A stretch of 64,000 nt of DNA. Source: Spirochaetota bacterium (lineage in GTDB: Bacteria; Spirochaetota; UBA4802; UBA5368). Shown here one piece after another: positions 9,851-18,622 of this stretch (positions are counted from its first letter, which is position 1; every line of letters starts with the position of its first letter). The position numbers and the translations under genes are program-made. The notes below the pieces were generated by a model. The model made no database searches, was not told the origin of the DNA, and saw nothing but the letters and a program-made list of their open reading frames with translations. The DNA lies in NCBI GenBank assembly GCA_004297825.1, contig SCSX01000036.1:236680-300679 (forward strand), in the 5' to 3' direction.

Positions 9851-11173
9851 CGAATACGGATAAAAAATAAAAAACAGAACCGACATCGCGCACAGGAACC
9901 ATGCGCCCGAGGTCACCTGGCGGAGCTTGCCGGAGAACAGCATGATGAGCGGGTAGATCACGAAGCCCGCGGTCATGCCCACGCCCAGGTTGTAGGTGAA
10001 GCACATGAGCGCGATGATCGTGAACGCCGGTATCACTTCGGAAAGGTCGTCGAAGTTGATGCGCGCGATGGGCGCGATCATGAGCATGCCCACGATGATG
10101 AGCGCGGGCCCGTAGGCGTACGAGGGTACCACAGTGAGGAAGGGCGCGAAAAAGAGCGCGAGCAGGAAAAGGATCGCCGTGACCACCGCGGTGAGCCCCG
10201 AGCGGCCGCCCGCCTCGATCCCGGCCGCGGATTCGATGTACGCGCCGGCGGTCGAGGTGCCGATAAGCGCGGCCGCCGTCGTCGCGACCGCATCGCAGAG
10301 CATGGGCTTCTCGATCTCGGGCAGGTTGCCGTGGGCGTCCAGGAGCTTCGCCTTGAACGAGAGGCCTATAAGCGTCCCCATGGTGTCGATGAAGTCCATG
10401 ATGAAGATCGTGAGTATCACCGAGAAGAATCCCCAGGTGAACGCGCCCGCGATATCGAGCTGCATGAATACCGGGGAGATGTCGGGCGGCATGCTCACGA
10501 TGCGGTCCGGTATCCGGATGATGGAAAGATGGGGGGCGGCGGTCTGAATCGCGAACGCGGCCGCGGTCACGCCCAGGATGCCAATGAGCATCGCGGCCTT
10601 GACCTTCCTGATCATGAGGAACGCGATGAGGAGGAAGCCGCCTATGGCCAGGAGCACGGTCACGTCGCGGAGGTTGCCCACGTGGACGGGGGCGCCCGGA
10701 ACCCCCACCGCGACGATGCCCGTCTCGTTAAGCCCTATGAACGTGAGGAAGAGCCCTATGCCCACCGCGAAGGAAATCTTCAGGCTCTGGGGGATCGCCA
10801 TCGCGAGCCACGAGCGCACGCGGAGCACCGTGATGATGATAAAGAGCACGCCCCCCAGGAAGATCGCGCCCAGCGCCGTCTGCCAGGAAAAACCCAGCAC
10901 CTTGACCACCGTGTAGGCGATAAATGCGTTTTCGCCCATGTACGGCGCAATCGCGAAGGGCCTTTTCGCGTACACGCCCATGAGCATTGTCCCGATAAAC
11001 GCGGTGTAGATCGTGGCCGCCATCGAGGCGCCAAAGGGCATGCCCGCGGCCTCGAGTATCTTGGGGTTGACGATGATGATGTAGGCCATCGCGACAAAGG
11101 TGGTGAGCCCCGCCATCACCTCCTGCCGTACGCTGGTGCCGAGCTCGTTAAGCCTGAAGTACCTGCTGATCAT
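9848..11173 (-). CDS. NCS2-family purine (guanine/hypoxanthine) permease, AzgA-like
   Basis: The 441-residue protein has twelve or more hydrophobic segments. Its N-terminus EVMAGLTTFVAMAYIIIVNP is the signature of the AzgA/PbuG branch of nucleobase:cation symporters, which import adenine, guanine or hypoxanthine across the inner membrane. Length is normal for the family. ATG at 11173 directly follows a purine-rich AGGAGGAGGA ribosome site. It is the last gene before the hairpin at 9788-9850. The exact substrate cannot be told from sequence. Confidence 0.93.
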   Translation of the reverse strand: MISRYFRLNELGTSVRQEVMAGLTTFVAMAYIIIVNPKILEAAGMPFGASMAATIYTAFIGTMLMGVYAKRPFAIAPYMGENAFIAYTVVKVLGFSWQTALGAIFLGGVLFIIITVLRVRSWLAMAIPQSLKISFAVGIGLFLTFIGLNETGIVAVGVPGAPVHVGNLRDVTVLLAIGGFLLIAFLMIRKVKAAMLIGILGVTAAAFAIQTAAPHLSIIRIPDRIVSMPPDISPVFMQLDIAGAFTWGFFSVILTIFIMDFIDTMGTLIGLSFKAKLLDAHGNLPEIEKPMLCDAVATTAAALIGTSTAGAYIESAAGIEAGGRSGLTAVVTAILFLLALFFAPFLTVVPSYAYGPALIIVGMLMIAPIARINFDDLSEVIPAFTIIALMCFTYNLGVGMTAGFVIYPLIMLFSGKLRQVTSGAWFLCAMSVLFFIFYPYS

Positions 11174-11249
11174 TCCTCCTCCTCCCGCGCCGCCGCCGCG
11201 CGGCGCCTGGGTCGATAGATGCCGGCCGGCGCCGGTGCGTGAACCGGGA

Positions 11250-12200
11250 TTACCACATTGTCCCGGAATTGATTGAAAACTGGACAGTCAATAGGTCTAT
11301 CCGGACCCTGCGATAATGCGTCTGGTTCGAATCGACGGTGAAGAGCATGCCTCCGAAATATGTGTCGCCCGTATATCCCGCCGCAACGCGCAGGAGCATG
11401 GACGGGTTCCACGCCATGACGCGGTTTATCGTTTTCCCCGTGGTATAAAAGCGCTGGTGCTGCACCGCGTCCCCGAACAGGAGCGCCGAGGAGAGAAAGA
11501 AGGGTCCGCGGGGAATGCTGAACGCATACCCGCCCGACAGGCCCGTGCTGATAAACCTGAAAGATTCCAGGCCGGACAGTCCCTCGAAGTAGGTCGATTC
11601 CGAGGGAAGGATGAGCGAGCGGTCGCTTTCGTTCCGGCTGAAGGTGGAAAAACCCATGAGTATGAACGAGGATGAGATCGCGTGTGCGCGCTCGGTCTGC
11701 TGGAACGCGGCGCGATAGGAGAATCGTTCGTCGAAAAAATAATAGAGGTAAAGACCCGCGTTGGTGCAGGTGAGATTCGGCTGCTGGGGATAGTCGTGGT
11801 TCACGGGATTGCGCAGGGAGTCCCTGGGCACGTAAAAGCCGTGGTACCGCTTCCAGCTCGCCTCCGCCCCGAACGAGCGGCGGAAGTAACTGCCTTCCAC
11901 CGCGTAATAATCGGACTGCCCCTTGTCCTCCACGCCCCGGGACCACGGCGCGTCCACGCTGAACCCAAGCGCGGCCCCGAGATAGCTTGTTCGTATGCCA
12001 AGGTCCCACGTCACGTTGGTCTCGTAGGGAATTTCATGCTCGCTGTCGGTTTCGGAGATGCTGAAGGTATGACTCTGGCGGGAGAGGGCGGCACTGATAC
12101 TCACCGCGTCCGCGATGCTTGCGGCTTCATCGGAAGCCTGCGAGACCGTCGCGGTCATGACAAGGATCGCCATGCAGAGTATAGGGGCCATTTGTCTCAT
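11250..12200 (-). CDS. exported outer-membrane beta-barrel protein, DUF4421-like
   Basis: The 316-residue protein has a signal peptide (MRQMAPILCMAILVMTATVSQA) followed by alternating aromatic/hydrophobic strands typical of an outer-membrane barrel. The stretch YYAVEGSYFRRSFGAEASWK followed by RYHGFYVP resembles DUF4421 proteins, whose function is unknown. The start is the ATG at 12200 with GGAGGGTG upstream. It lies 76 bases upstream of the permease gene on the same strand and diverges from the DUF2804 gene, so the 12201-12328 gap must hold both promoters. Confidence 0.7.
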   Translation of the reverse strand: MRQMAPILCMAILVMTATVSQASDEAASIADAVSISAALSRQSHTFSISETDSEHEIPYETNVTWDLGIRTSYLGAALGFSVDAPWSRGVEDKGQSDYYAVEGSYFRRSFGAEASWKRYHGFYVPRDSLRNPVNHDYPQQPNLTCTNAGLYLYYFFDERFSYRAAFQQTERAHAISSSFILMGFSTFSRNESDRSLILPSESTYFEGLSGLESFRFISTGLSGGYAFSIPRGPFFLSSALLFGDAVQHQRFYTTGKTINRVMAWNPSMLLRVAAGYTGDTYFGGMLFTVDSNQTHYRRVRIDLLTVQFSINSGTMW

Positions 12201-12294
12201 CGATACACACCCTCCGCGGCCGGGGCGCGGTAATTCCAGTATGGTGACTTTTCGAGCCGTAATGTCAACAATTTATGGCGCGAAAATTCCGTGT

Positions 12295-12322
12295 TTGACT
12301 TTTCTTCGGCAGATAGTATAGT
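12295..12322 (+). promoter_or_regulatory. sigma70-type promoter for the DUF2804 gene
   Basis: TTGACT (12295-12300), 16-base spacer and TATAGT (12317-12322). The first usable ATG is at 12329, so the predicted transcript start falls on or next to the start codon. Confidence 0.6.
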
Positions 12323-12328
12323 TTTTCC

Positions 12329-13357
12329 ATGCAAACCGAGATAACGAAACGAGAAAAGCTGTTAGTTGGGAATGGCAGGCTCACCAGACCGGGATACGCG
12401 CGCTCGCCCCTGCAGGAATACAACCCCGAAAACATACGGGTATACCCCGGCAGGGCGCTCAACCGGCTTCGCCTCAAGGAATGGGATTATTATGGAATCA
12501 CTGCCCGGGATTTTTTCTTCTCGGCGACGGTGTCCCATATAGGCTACGCGGGTATGGTCTTCGTGTACTTCATCGATTTCGCGAAGGGCTTCTGCGTGGA
12601 GCGGAGCATCACCATCCCGCTCGGAAAGGGGTGCGATCTCCCGCATTCGAGCGAACAGGGGGATATCCTGTTCGAGAACCCGGGTGCGCGGCTTTCTTTC
12701 GTCAAAAAAGGCGATCGGCGCGAGCTTTCCGTGTGGTGGAAGGGGTTTCATGAAGGCGACTGCGAGGCGAATATCACGCTGTTCGAGCCGCGGATGGATT
12801 CCCTCGTGATTACCACGCCTATCGGCGCGAAGCGCTTCTATTATAACCGCAAGATCAACTGCATGCCCGCGGAGGGAAGCGTCACGGTGGCGGGAAAGAA
12901 ACGCACGTTTTCCAGGAAGGACGCCATGGGCACCCTGGACTGGGGACGCGGGGTGTGGGAATATTCCAGCTTCTGGAACTGGGCGAGCGCATCGGGGTTC
13001 CTTCCCGGCGGCGGGTCGGTGGGTCTCAACCTGGGGTGCGGGTTCGGCGACCTTTCGGCGGCCACGGAAAACTGCTTCTTCATAAACGGCGCGATGACCA
13101 AGCTCGATTGGGTGGATATCTCGTACGACCCGTCCTCGTACATGCGTCCCTGGTATTTCAGCTCGCGGGACGGCAGGCTGAACCTCACGCTCACGCCGTT
13201 TTTCGAGCGGGTCGCGAAGACGAACCTTCTTGTTATCGCAAGCGAGGTCCACCAGATGTTCGGGACCTATCGCGGCACGTTGCGTACCGACGCGGGCCGC
13301 GAGCAGCGTATCGACGGCCTCACCGGCTGGGCAGAGGAACACAGGGCGCGGTGGTGA
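12329..13357 (+). CDS. DUF2804 family protein
   Basis: The 342-residue protein has no signal peptide and matches the DUF2804 pattern: an N-terminal LLVGNGRLTRPGYARSP segment, a beta-rich body and a GTLDWGRGVWEY-type motif. DUF2804 proteins are thought to have a lipocalin/CrtC-like double beta fold, but their activity is unknown. The ATG at 12329 has no Shine-Dalgarno sequence and sits 6 bases after a -10 box, so translation may be leaderless. The DUF4912 gene follows 4 bases after the stop, so the two are cotranscribed with the GH57 enzyme. Confidence 0.85.
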   Translation: MQTEITKREKLLVGNGRLTRPGYARSPLQEYNPENIRVYPGRALNRLRLKEWDYYGITARDFFFSATVSHIGYAGMVFVYFIDFAKGFCVERSITIPLGKGCDLPHSSEQGDILFENPGARLSFVKKGDRRELSVWWKGFHEGDCEANITLFEPRMDSLVITTPIGAKRFYYNRKINCMPAEGSVTVAGKKRTFSRKDAMGTLDWGRGVWEYSSFWNWASASGFLPGGGSVGLNLGCGFGDLSAATENCFFINGAMTKLDWVDISYDPSSYMRPWYFSSRDGRLNLTLTPFFERVAKTNLLVIASEVHQMFGTYRGTLRTDAGREQRIDGLTGWAEEHRARW

Positions 13358-13361
13358 GCAA

Positions 13362-13805
13362 ATGGAACCGAATTCCAGCACGAAATTCGTCTGCCTGCTC
13401 ATCGATGAAAACCTGATCTTCACCGAGTGGCATATCGAGTCCCAGGTGTGGGAAAAACAGAAGGCGGCCTCGATCGCCGATTACCAGGGCGATCCCTTCC
13501 TCTTTCTCGAAGTATGGATCGTGATGGAGGGTCGCTCCACGCTGTGCACCGAGTATCCCGTGTACGGCAGGGAAAACCGCTGGCACATCTTCGTTACCGG
13601 CGAATTCGCCGGGAGGCGCGTCCGCCTTAGCCTCACCGCCGAGAGCCTGCACGGCTACCGCGTGATAATTGCCGAATCCGGCGAGATAGACGTGCCGCTC
13701 TCCGGCGCCGCGCTGGACAAGTCCCTCCGCAAAAACGGGGTAAAGGATCTATACGACATTTCCGGCGCGGGGGGCGAGACGGGCGGATCGTCCTCGTCCT
13801 CATGA
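13362..13805 (+). CDS. DUF4912 domain protein
   Basis: The 147-residue protein starts at the ATG at 13362, 4 bases after the DUF2804 stop. The body KFVCLLIDENLIFTEWHIES and later EYPVYGRENRWHIFV resembles DUF4912, a small domain common in Firmicutes and spirochaetes and frequently encoded beside GH57/DUF1957 branching enzymes. That is also the case here: the GH57 gene begins 9 bases downstream. The last ~20 residues are Gly/Ser-rich and probably disordered. A role in alpha-glucan binding or in partnership with the branching enzyme is inferred from context only. Confidence 0.75.
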   Translation: MEPNSSTKFVCLLIDENLIFTEWHIESQVWEKQKAASIADYQGDPFLFLEVWIVMEGRSTLCTEYPVYGRENRWHIFVTGEFAGRRVRLSLTAESLHGYRVIIAESGEIDVPLSGAALDKSLRKNGVKDLYDISGAGGETGGSSSSS

Positions 13806-13814
13806 CATAGTACC

Positions 13815-15380
13815 ATGGGATCCGGTAAAGGCGCGCGTGCGCGCCTCGCGTTCGTCCTTCACGCCCATATCCCCTGGGTGCGCATCCCGGAGGAGCGCTT
13901 TCCCCTTCAGGAATTGTGGCTGTACCAGGCGATGCTCGATTCATACATACCCTTTCTGCAAATGGTCGAGCATCTGTGGCCTGCGGGCATTCCCCCCAAA
14001 ATTACACTGTCCGTCAGCCCTACGCTGATTTCCATGCTGGACGATCCCTACTTCACCGCGCGGTTTTTGGATTACCTTGCCGTGCTGAAGGAGCTTTGCG
14101 GGATAGCCGCGAAGCGCGGGGGATTCGACGCGGCGCGTGCGGCAGGCTTTCTCGCGCGCCGGGCCGCGGAATCGGGGGATTGGCTCGCCCGGCAGGAGCG
14201 TGGTTTGGTCGGCGCGATACGCGCGGCGGCCGGACACGGGGTAAACCTGATCTGTACGGCCGCTACCCACGCCTTCCTGCCCGCGTGGAGGCATTCCCCG
14301 GGGATGGTCAGGCTCCAGGTCGAGACGGGGCTTCGCTGTTTCGAGAAAATTATCGGGTCCAGGCCCGACGGTTTCTGGCTTCCGGAAATGGGTTATTATG
14401 CGGGCCTGGACGGGCTCCTCGCGCACGCGCGCATCGACTATACGTTCTTGAGCGCGCACAGCCTGTACGCGACACCCACGGTTCCCCCGACGGGAAATTT
14501 TTTCCCCGTGGTCACCGGGACGGGGCTTCGCGTATTCCCGCGCGATGCGGGACTCTCGGACCGGATATGGTCGAGGGAATCGGGTTACCCGGGCGACGTG
14601 CGGTATCGCGAGTTTCACCGTGATTACACGTACGATATCCCCGAGGGGGAGCTCTCCTCTCACGGCGTTACCCGGTCCCCGTTCGGGCTAAGGCTTTTCG
14701 GCATCACCGGCGGCTCTTCGGAAAAAAAGTTTTACGACCCGGGAGAGGCGTCGCTCGCCTGCGACGAGCACGCGGAAGGCTTCATCGCGGCCGTCCGGGA
14801 GCGCGCGGCAAGGGTGAGGGAGCTCGCGGGCATCGACCCTGTCTTCACGCTGCCCTTCGACTTGGAGCTCTTCGGCCACTGGTGGTACGAGGGGCCGCTT
14901 TTCCTGGAGCGCGTCCTGCGCGCCGTCGAACAATCGGACGACCTGGAGCTTGTCACCCCGGACGATTTTCCCGGGGGTTTGGATATGCCTCTGGTCGTTC
15001 CCGCGGAATCTTCGTGGGGGAGGGGGGGCTACGGGGCCACCTGGCTCAACCCGGACGTGATCGATGTCTATTCGCGCGCGGCCGGCCTGTTCGACCGGCT
15101 GTGTGCACTTTCCCGGCGCGCGGACCCGCACAGTATCTTCGCGGCCGCCCGCGAGATCATGCTCCTCCAGTCATCGGACTGGGCGTTTGGAATATCCAAC
15201 GATAATTTTCGGGACTATTTCCTGGGGAGGATCGCCGAACACACGGGAGCCGCGGAGACGATCATAGGCCGGATGGAGTCAGGTGCGGACGATAACGATT
15301 TCACCGCCGGGCGCGCCGCCCGTTATCCGATATTCGACACCCTCGCCGGTGAGATCGCCGAACTCGTCAGGAAGGGATAA
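13815..15380 (+). CDS. GH57 family 1,4-alpha-glucan branching enzyme (DUF1957-type)
   Basis: The 521-residue enzyme opens with LAFVLHAHIPWVR, typical of GH57. It carries Glu191 in WLPEMGYY (nucleophile position) and Asp349 in TLPFDLELFGHWWYEGP (acid/base position), followed by the C-terminal helical region found in branching enzymes. It would create alpha-1,6 branches in glycogen in the cytoplasm. Length and motif spacing are normal. It is the third gene of the 12329 operon, after DUF2804 and DUF4912. A debranching GlgX is encoded at 50949. Some GH57 members of this type are amylases, so branching activity is the best but not the only reading. Confidence 0.9.
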   Translation: MGSGKGARARLAFVLHAHIPWVRIPEERFPLQELWLYQAMLDSYIPFLQMVEHLWPAGIPPKITLSVSPTLISMLDDPYFTARFLDYLAVLKELCGIAAKRGGFDAARAAGFLARRAAESGDWLARQERGLVGAIRAAAGHGVNLICTAATHAFLPAWRHSPGMVRLQVETGLRCFEKIIGSRPDGFWLPEMGYYAGLDGLLAHARIDYTFLSAHSLYATPTVPPTGNFFPVVTGTGLRVFPRDAGLSDRIWSRESGYPGDVRYREFHRDYTYDIPEGELSSHGVTRSPFGLRLFGITGGSSEKKFYDPGEASLACDEHAEGFIAAVRERAARVRELAGIDPVFTLPFDLELFGHWWYEGPLFLERVLRAVEQSDDLELVTPDDFPGGLDMPLVVPAESSWGRGGYGATWLNPDVIDVYSRAAGLFDRLCALSRRADPHSIFAAAREIMLLQSSDWAFGISNDNFRDYFLGRIAEHTGAAETIIGRMESGADDNDFTAGRAARYPIFDTLAGEIAELVRKG

Positions 15381-15491
15381 GCTGAATCGCGGCGAAGAAC
15401 GCGGCCGCGGGTGAAGGCATTTTCGGCGGTGGCCCGGGGGCCGATATCAACGCGCATCCCGGGCGCGCGATTTACTTTCCAGGAGCCCCTC

Positions 15492-16763
15492 TCAGCCTTT
15501 CTGTTCATCGGACCAGATCCGGAGCGAATGCCTGTAATAGTCGAAATCCGGTGGAGAGGCGGACTGCTGCTTGATGATGAGCTTCCTGGCCCAGCGCCGT
15601 TCCGCGATCTCGCATACGTCCTTGATCGTGCGTCCCGAAAGCCCCTCACAGGCAACCCCCAGCGCCGTCGTCTCCTCCGCGGAGAGATGCGTCGCGTAAT
15701 TGGCGAATATCGCGGCGCGCTCCTTCTCATTCGGCAGGGGGAAGCGTATCGTCTGGTCGAAGCGGTTCACGAGCGCCTGGTCGAGGTCGTTTTTCCTGTT
15801 TGTGGCTCCTATGGTGATCGTGTTGCCCACGGCGTCGATCCCGTCGAGACGGCGCAGCAGCACCGAAAGCACGCGGCGGGTCGCCTCGAACATGTTCTGG
15901 TCCCTGGACCCGGCCAGCGAGTCTATTTCGTCGAAGAAGAGTATCGAACCCCCCAGGTCCTCGCAGGCGTCGAAAATGAGGGAGAGATTCTGGGACGACT
16001 GCCCGTACCACTTCGACATGATCGATTCTATGGGTACGTACACGAGCGGCACGCTCACCTCGCCCGCGATGAGGCGCGCGATGGTGGTCTTGCCCACGCC
16101 CGGGGGGCCCTCGAAAAGGATTGCGCGCGGGCGGTTCGATTCGAAGCTGCGGCGCGTGAGGCGCGCTATGGAATCGTACACCTCCGGGGTCTGAAGCGGC
16201 ATGATGATGGACTCCCTGATCTTCCGCTTCACCTCGTCGTAGCCGGCGATGTAGGACCAGTCCAGGTTGGCGTTTTCAATATAGGGCGACGCGCCCAGCT
16301 TGCGCAGTCGTACGATCGGGTCGTCCTTCATCTGCGAATAGGCGGTCTTGAAGAGCTCTATGACGAGCGTGATCTCCTCCTGGGAGAGGTTCCCCTTCTT
16401 GGAGAACTCGGCGCGAAACTGGGAGGAGAGGCCCAGAAATTCGATTTTCAGGTTGTCGTACAGGTTCTCGGTCTTGTAGAGGTTCTTGTTGAGCGCCTGG
16501 AGCGCGTAGTAGCCGTCCTCGAAGGCGTGGATACGGATTTGGTCAAGGTGGTTCTTGACGACGCCAATGAACCGGTTGAGGATCGAGTCCCCCAGCGCGG
16601 GGATCGAAAAGCTTACCTGCGCGGTGCCCTTCTCGTAGCTGATGCGCGGGAGGGTGATGTCGTCCGGGTACTTGCGCCGCTCCAGGAAGGACACGATCTC
16701 ACGTTCCACCTGTTCCTTCATGCGGTCAAAGGGAATGGCGCCTATCTCGGGGGCTTCAACCAT
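15492..16763 (-). CDS. AAA+ ATPase
   Basis: The 423-residue protein has an unfamiliar ~190-residue helical N-terminal region followed by one AAA domain of the FtsH/spastin/Vps4 type. Walker A is GPPGVGKTT, Walker B is SILFFDEIDS, sensor 1 is ITIGATNR, and an Arg-bearing VNRFDQTIRFPLP lies after it. The start at 16763 is chosen because AGGAGAGG lies 9 bases upstream; an earlier in-frame ATG at 16796 has no such site. It stands between the convergent GH57 gene and the minus-strand operon ending at 16863. The N-terminal region probably decides the substrate, which is unknown. Confidence 0.85.
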   Translation of the reverse strand: MVEAPEIGAIPFDRMKEQVEREIVSFLERRKYPDDITLPRISYEKGTAQVSFSIPALGDSILNRFIGVVKNHLDQIRIHAFEDGYYALQALNKNLYKTENLYDNLKIEFLGLSSQFRAEFSKKGNLSQEEITLVIELFKTAYSQMKDDPIVRLRKLGASPYIENANLDWSYIAGYDEVKRKIRESIIMPLQTPEVYDSIARLTRRSFESNRPRAILFEGPPGVGKTTIARLIAGEVSVPLVYVPIESIMSKWYGQSSQNLSLIFDACEDLGGSILFFDEIDSLAGSRDQNMFEATRRVLSVLLRRLDGIDAVGNTITIGATNRKNDLDQALVNRFDQTIRFPLPNEKERAAIFANYATHLSAEETTALGVACEGLSGRTIKDVCEIAERRWARKLIIKQQSASPPDFDYYRHSLRIWSDEQKG

Positions 16764-16829
16764 GACTGGGTACCTCTCCTGGGTGATTGTGCTCATTGTT
16801 ATTATCGGCAGGGAGGATCAGGCGGAATA

Positions 16830-16862
16830 GGGGTCCGGCAGGAGAAAAGCGTATCGGACCCC
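16830..16862. terminator. GGGGTCCG/CGGACCCC hairpin after the sensor gene
   Basis: Arms GGGGTCCG (16830-16837) and CGGACCCC (16855-16862) are perfect inverted repeats with a 17-base loop. The right arm touches the stop codon of the gene at 16863. There is no T-tract, so it may be a repeat element or a 3'-end stabiliser as much as a terminator. Confidence 0.5.
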
Positions 16863-18572
16863 TTATGAAACCGCCTCCTCGTCGGGCGCATCACCCGTGG
16901 CGGTGTGAAACCTCTTAACCAGCAGCACCTCGTTGCCCCGGCGGTTGAACGTGACCTCGTCGAAAATATTGTAGGCCATGAGGAGGCCGCGCCCGTGGGC
17001 GAGCATTTCCTCGTTCACACCGTCCCGCGCCCGCGCCAGCACCGACTTGTAGTCGAAGCCGTTGCCCTCGTCGGCGATCTTGTAGGCGACGCGCTCCGCG
17101 TTCAGGAGGAACTCGATGGTCACGCGCTTGTCCCGGTACCGCGGGTCCTGCTGCCGGCTGAAGATGAACTCGAGGTAGTTCCCCTGCATCGTGGCCTCCG
17201 ATTTTTCGTCGAAGGTGATGTTGAGGTTCCCGTGTTCGATCGCGTTGATGATTATTTCGCGCAGCCCCATCCTGATGTGGTTCACGGCCTTCTGGTTCAT
17301 GAATTTCGCGAGGTTCAGCACCAGCCGCTTGCTGATCTCCTCGGAGGCGATGAGGTAGTTTCCGATACAGAAGCGCATCCGCTCCGACTCGAGATACTTC
17401 ATCAGGGTATCGTCGTAGATGCTCGAGGCCCGCAGCAGCACCTCGTTCTTCTCGCCGATATTGATGGACTCCAGCCGGACAAAATATTCGCGCGGCTCCC
17501 CGGTGCCGTGCGCGCGGAACGCGGCCTTGAACGAGACGGGCCTGCCGGTTTCGAAAAACTCTCTGGCTTTTTCGCGGATGAACTGCTCGACGATTCCCCC
17601 GGCAGCGGGATCGAAATACAGGATGTCGAAAAGCTTTTTCCCTTCGCAGTCCCTCGCCGGAACCTGGAGCTGTTTGAACACCGCCTTGTTCGCGTTGAGG
17701 ATGTTCAGTTCCGTGTCGAGCGAAATGATGCAGTCGTTCGTGCCCTCCACCAGGAGGCGGTACTTTTCCTCCGAGATGCTTATAATCCGGTGCGCGACCT
17801 CGACCTCCTTCGCGGTGTCGATGAACCGGCGCGTGGCGGCGGCTATGAAGCACATGATCATGATCGTGAGGCCCACGCTGAAGCGGGAAAAATAGTCGTC
17901 GGGGAACGGGCCGTAAAATACGCCCAGGTGGACGAACAGCGTATCGATGACCGCCCCGAAAAAGGCGCACATGAGCCCGGCCACGGGGTAGACCAGGAAC
18001 CTGAAGTTGCGGTGCATCCTGAGATCGGCCAGGAAAACGATCACACTGTACACCACGTACAGCCCTATGAGCGCGTCCCTGGCCTGGTAGAGCACACCCT
18101 CCCGCCCCCTCCCGTAATCGGCCTCGAAGGTGAGCCACGTGGGCTTGTGCCCGGTGAGGGAGATGAAGCTGTCGGGAAGGACGAATGCGAATACCGCGAT
18201 CACGGCCGCGAATACGAGCCCTCCTACGGCGAGGGCCCTGTTCAGGCGCTGCCACTGCCGGTTGAGCTGGAGTATGTGGATGAGCGAATAGGGAAGCGCG
18301 AAGAGGTAAAACGCCCCGACGACCTGCTCGATGCGATGAAACTGGACGGCGATTTCACGGTTGTGCAGCCATGACCCGTAGGAGAGCAGGAGCGTCTCGC
18401 TCCCCACGAACACGATCCCGAGCGCGGTGAGGAGCGTGATGCCGCCGTAGAGCGGGAGCCGGTACCGGCCGTACATGTACACGTAGAGGAGGAAGCCGCC
18501 CAGGAGGATGCCCATGCAGATGGGCGGGATAAGAAACTGTGACAGCGATAATGCGTGGCTGAATGCGGGCAT
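16863..18572 (-). CDS. 7TM sensor protein with PAS domain and anti-sigma-type (RsbW-like) ATPase
   Basis: The 569-residue protein has an N-terminal block of about seven membrane segments (residues 10-260, like the histidine-kinase 7TM region), a PAS domain (about 280-400, YRLLVEGTNDCIISLD) and a C-terminal ATPase. The ATPase has N-box GLREIIINAIEHGNL, G1 DEGNGFD and G2 HGRGLLMAYN, which are the RsbW/SpoIIAB pattern. No phospho-accepting H-box of the HisKA kind is visible before it. It may therefore be a Ser/Thr-kinase or partner-switching sensor and not a classical histidine kinase. AGGGGGAT precedes the ATG. It is last in the operon 24723-16863, 50 bases after the SDR gene. Confidence 0.8.
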   Translation of the reverse strand: MPAFSHALSLSQFLIPPICMGILLGGFLLYVYMYGRYRLPLYGGITLLTALGIVFVGSETLLLSYGSWLHNREIAVQFHRIEQVVGAFYLFALPYSLIHILQLNRQWQRLNRALAVGGLVFAAVIAVFAFVLPDSFISLTGHKPTWLTFEADYGRGREGVLYQARDALIGLYVVYSVIVFLADLRMHRNFRFLVYPVAGLMCAFFGAVIDTLFVHLGVFYGPFPDDYFSRFSVGLTIMIMCFIAAATRRFIDTAKEVEVAHRIISISEEKYRLLVEGTNDCIISLDTELNILNANKAVFKQLQVPARDCEGKKLFDILYFDPAAGGIVEQFIREKAREFFETGRPVSFKAAFRAHGTGEPREYFVRLESINIGEKNEVLLRASSIYDDTLMKYLESERMRFCIGNYLIASEEISKRLVLNLAKFMNQKAVNHIRMGLREIIINAIEHGNLNITFDEKSEATMQGNYLEFIFSRQQDPRYRDKRVTIEFLLNAERVAYKIADEGNGFDYKSVLARARDGVNEEMLAHGRGLLMAYNIFDEVTFNRRGNEVLLVKRFHTATGDAPDEEAVS

Positions 18573-18622
18573 TGGCTATCGATCCCCCTGTCGGTCCAGA
18601 ATAGTTTTCGGGACGGATGCGC

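Noticed and set aside
9833-11218. Long open frame on the plus strand opposite the permease gene
   Set aside because: Its translation is Arg/His/Glu-rich with no motif. It is the complement of a clear NCS2 permease, an artefact of high GC content.
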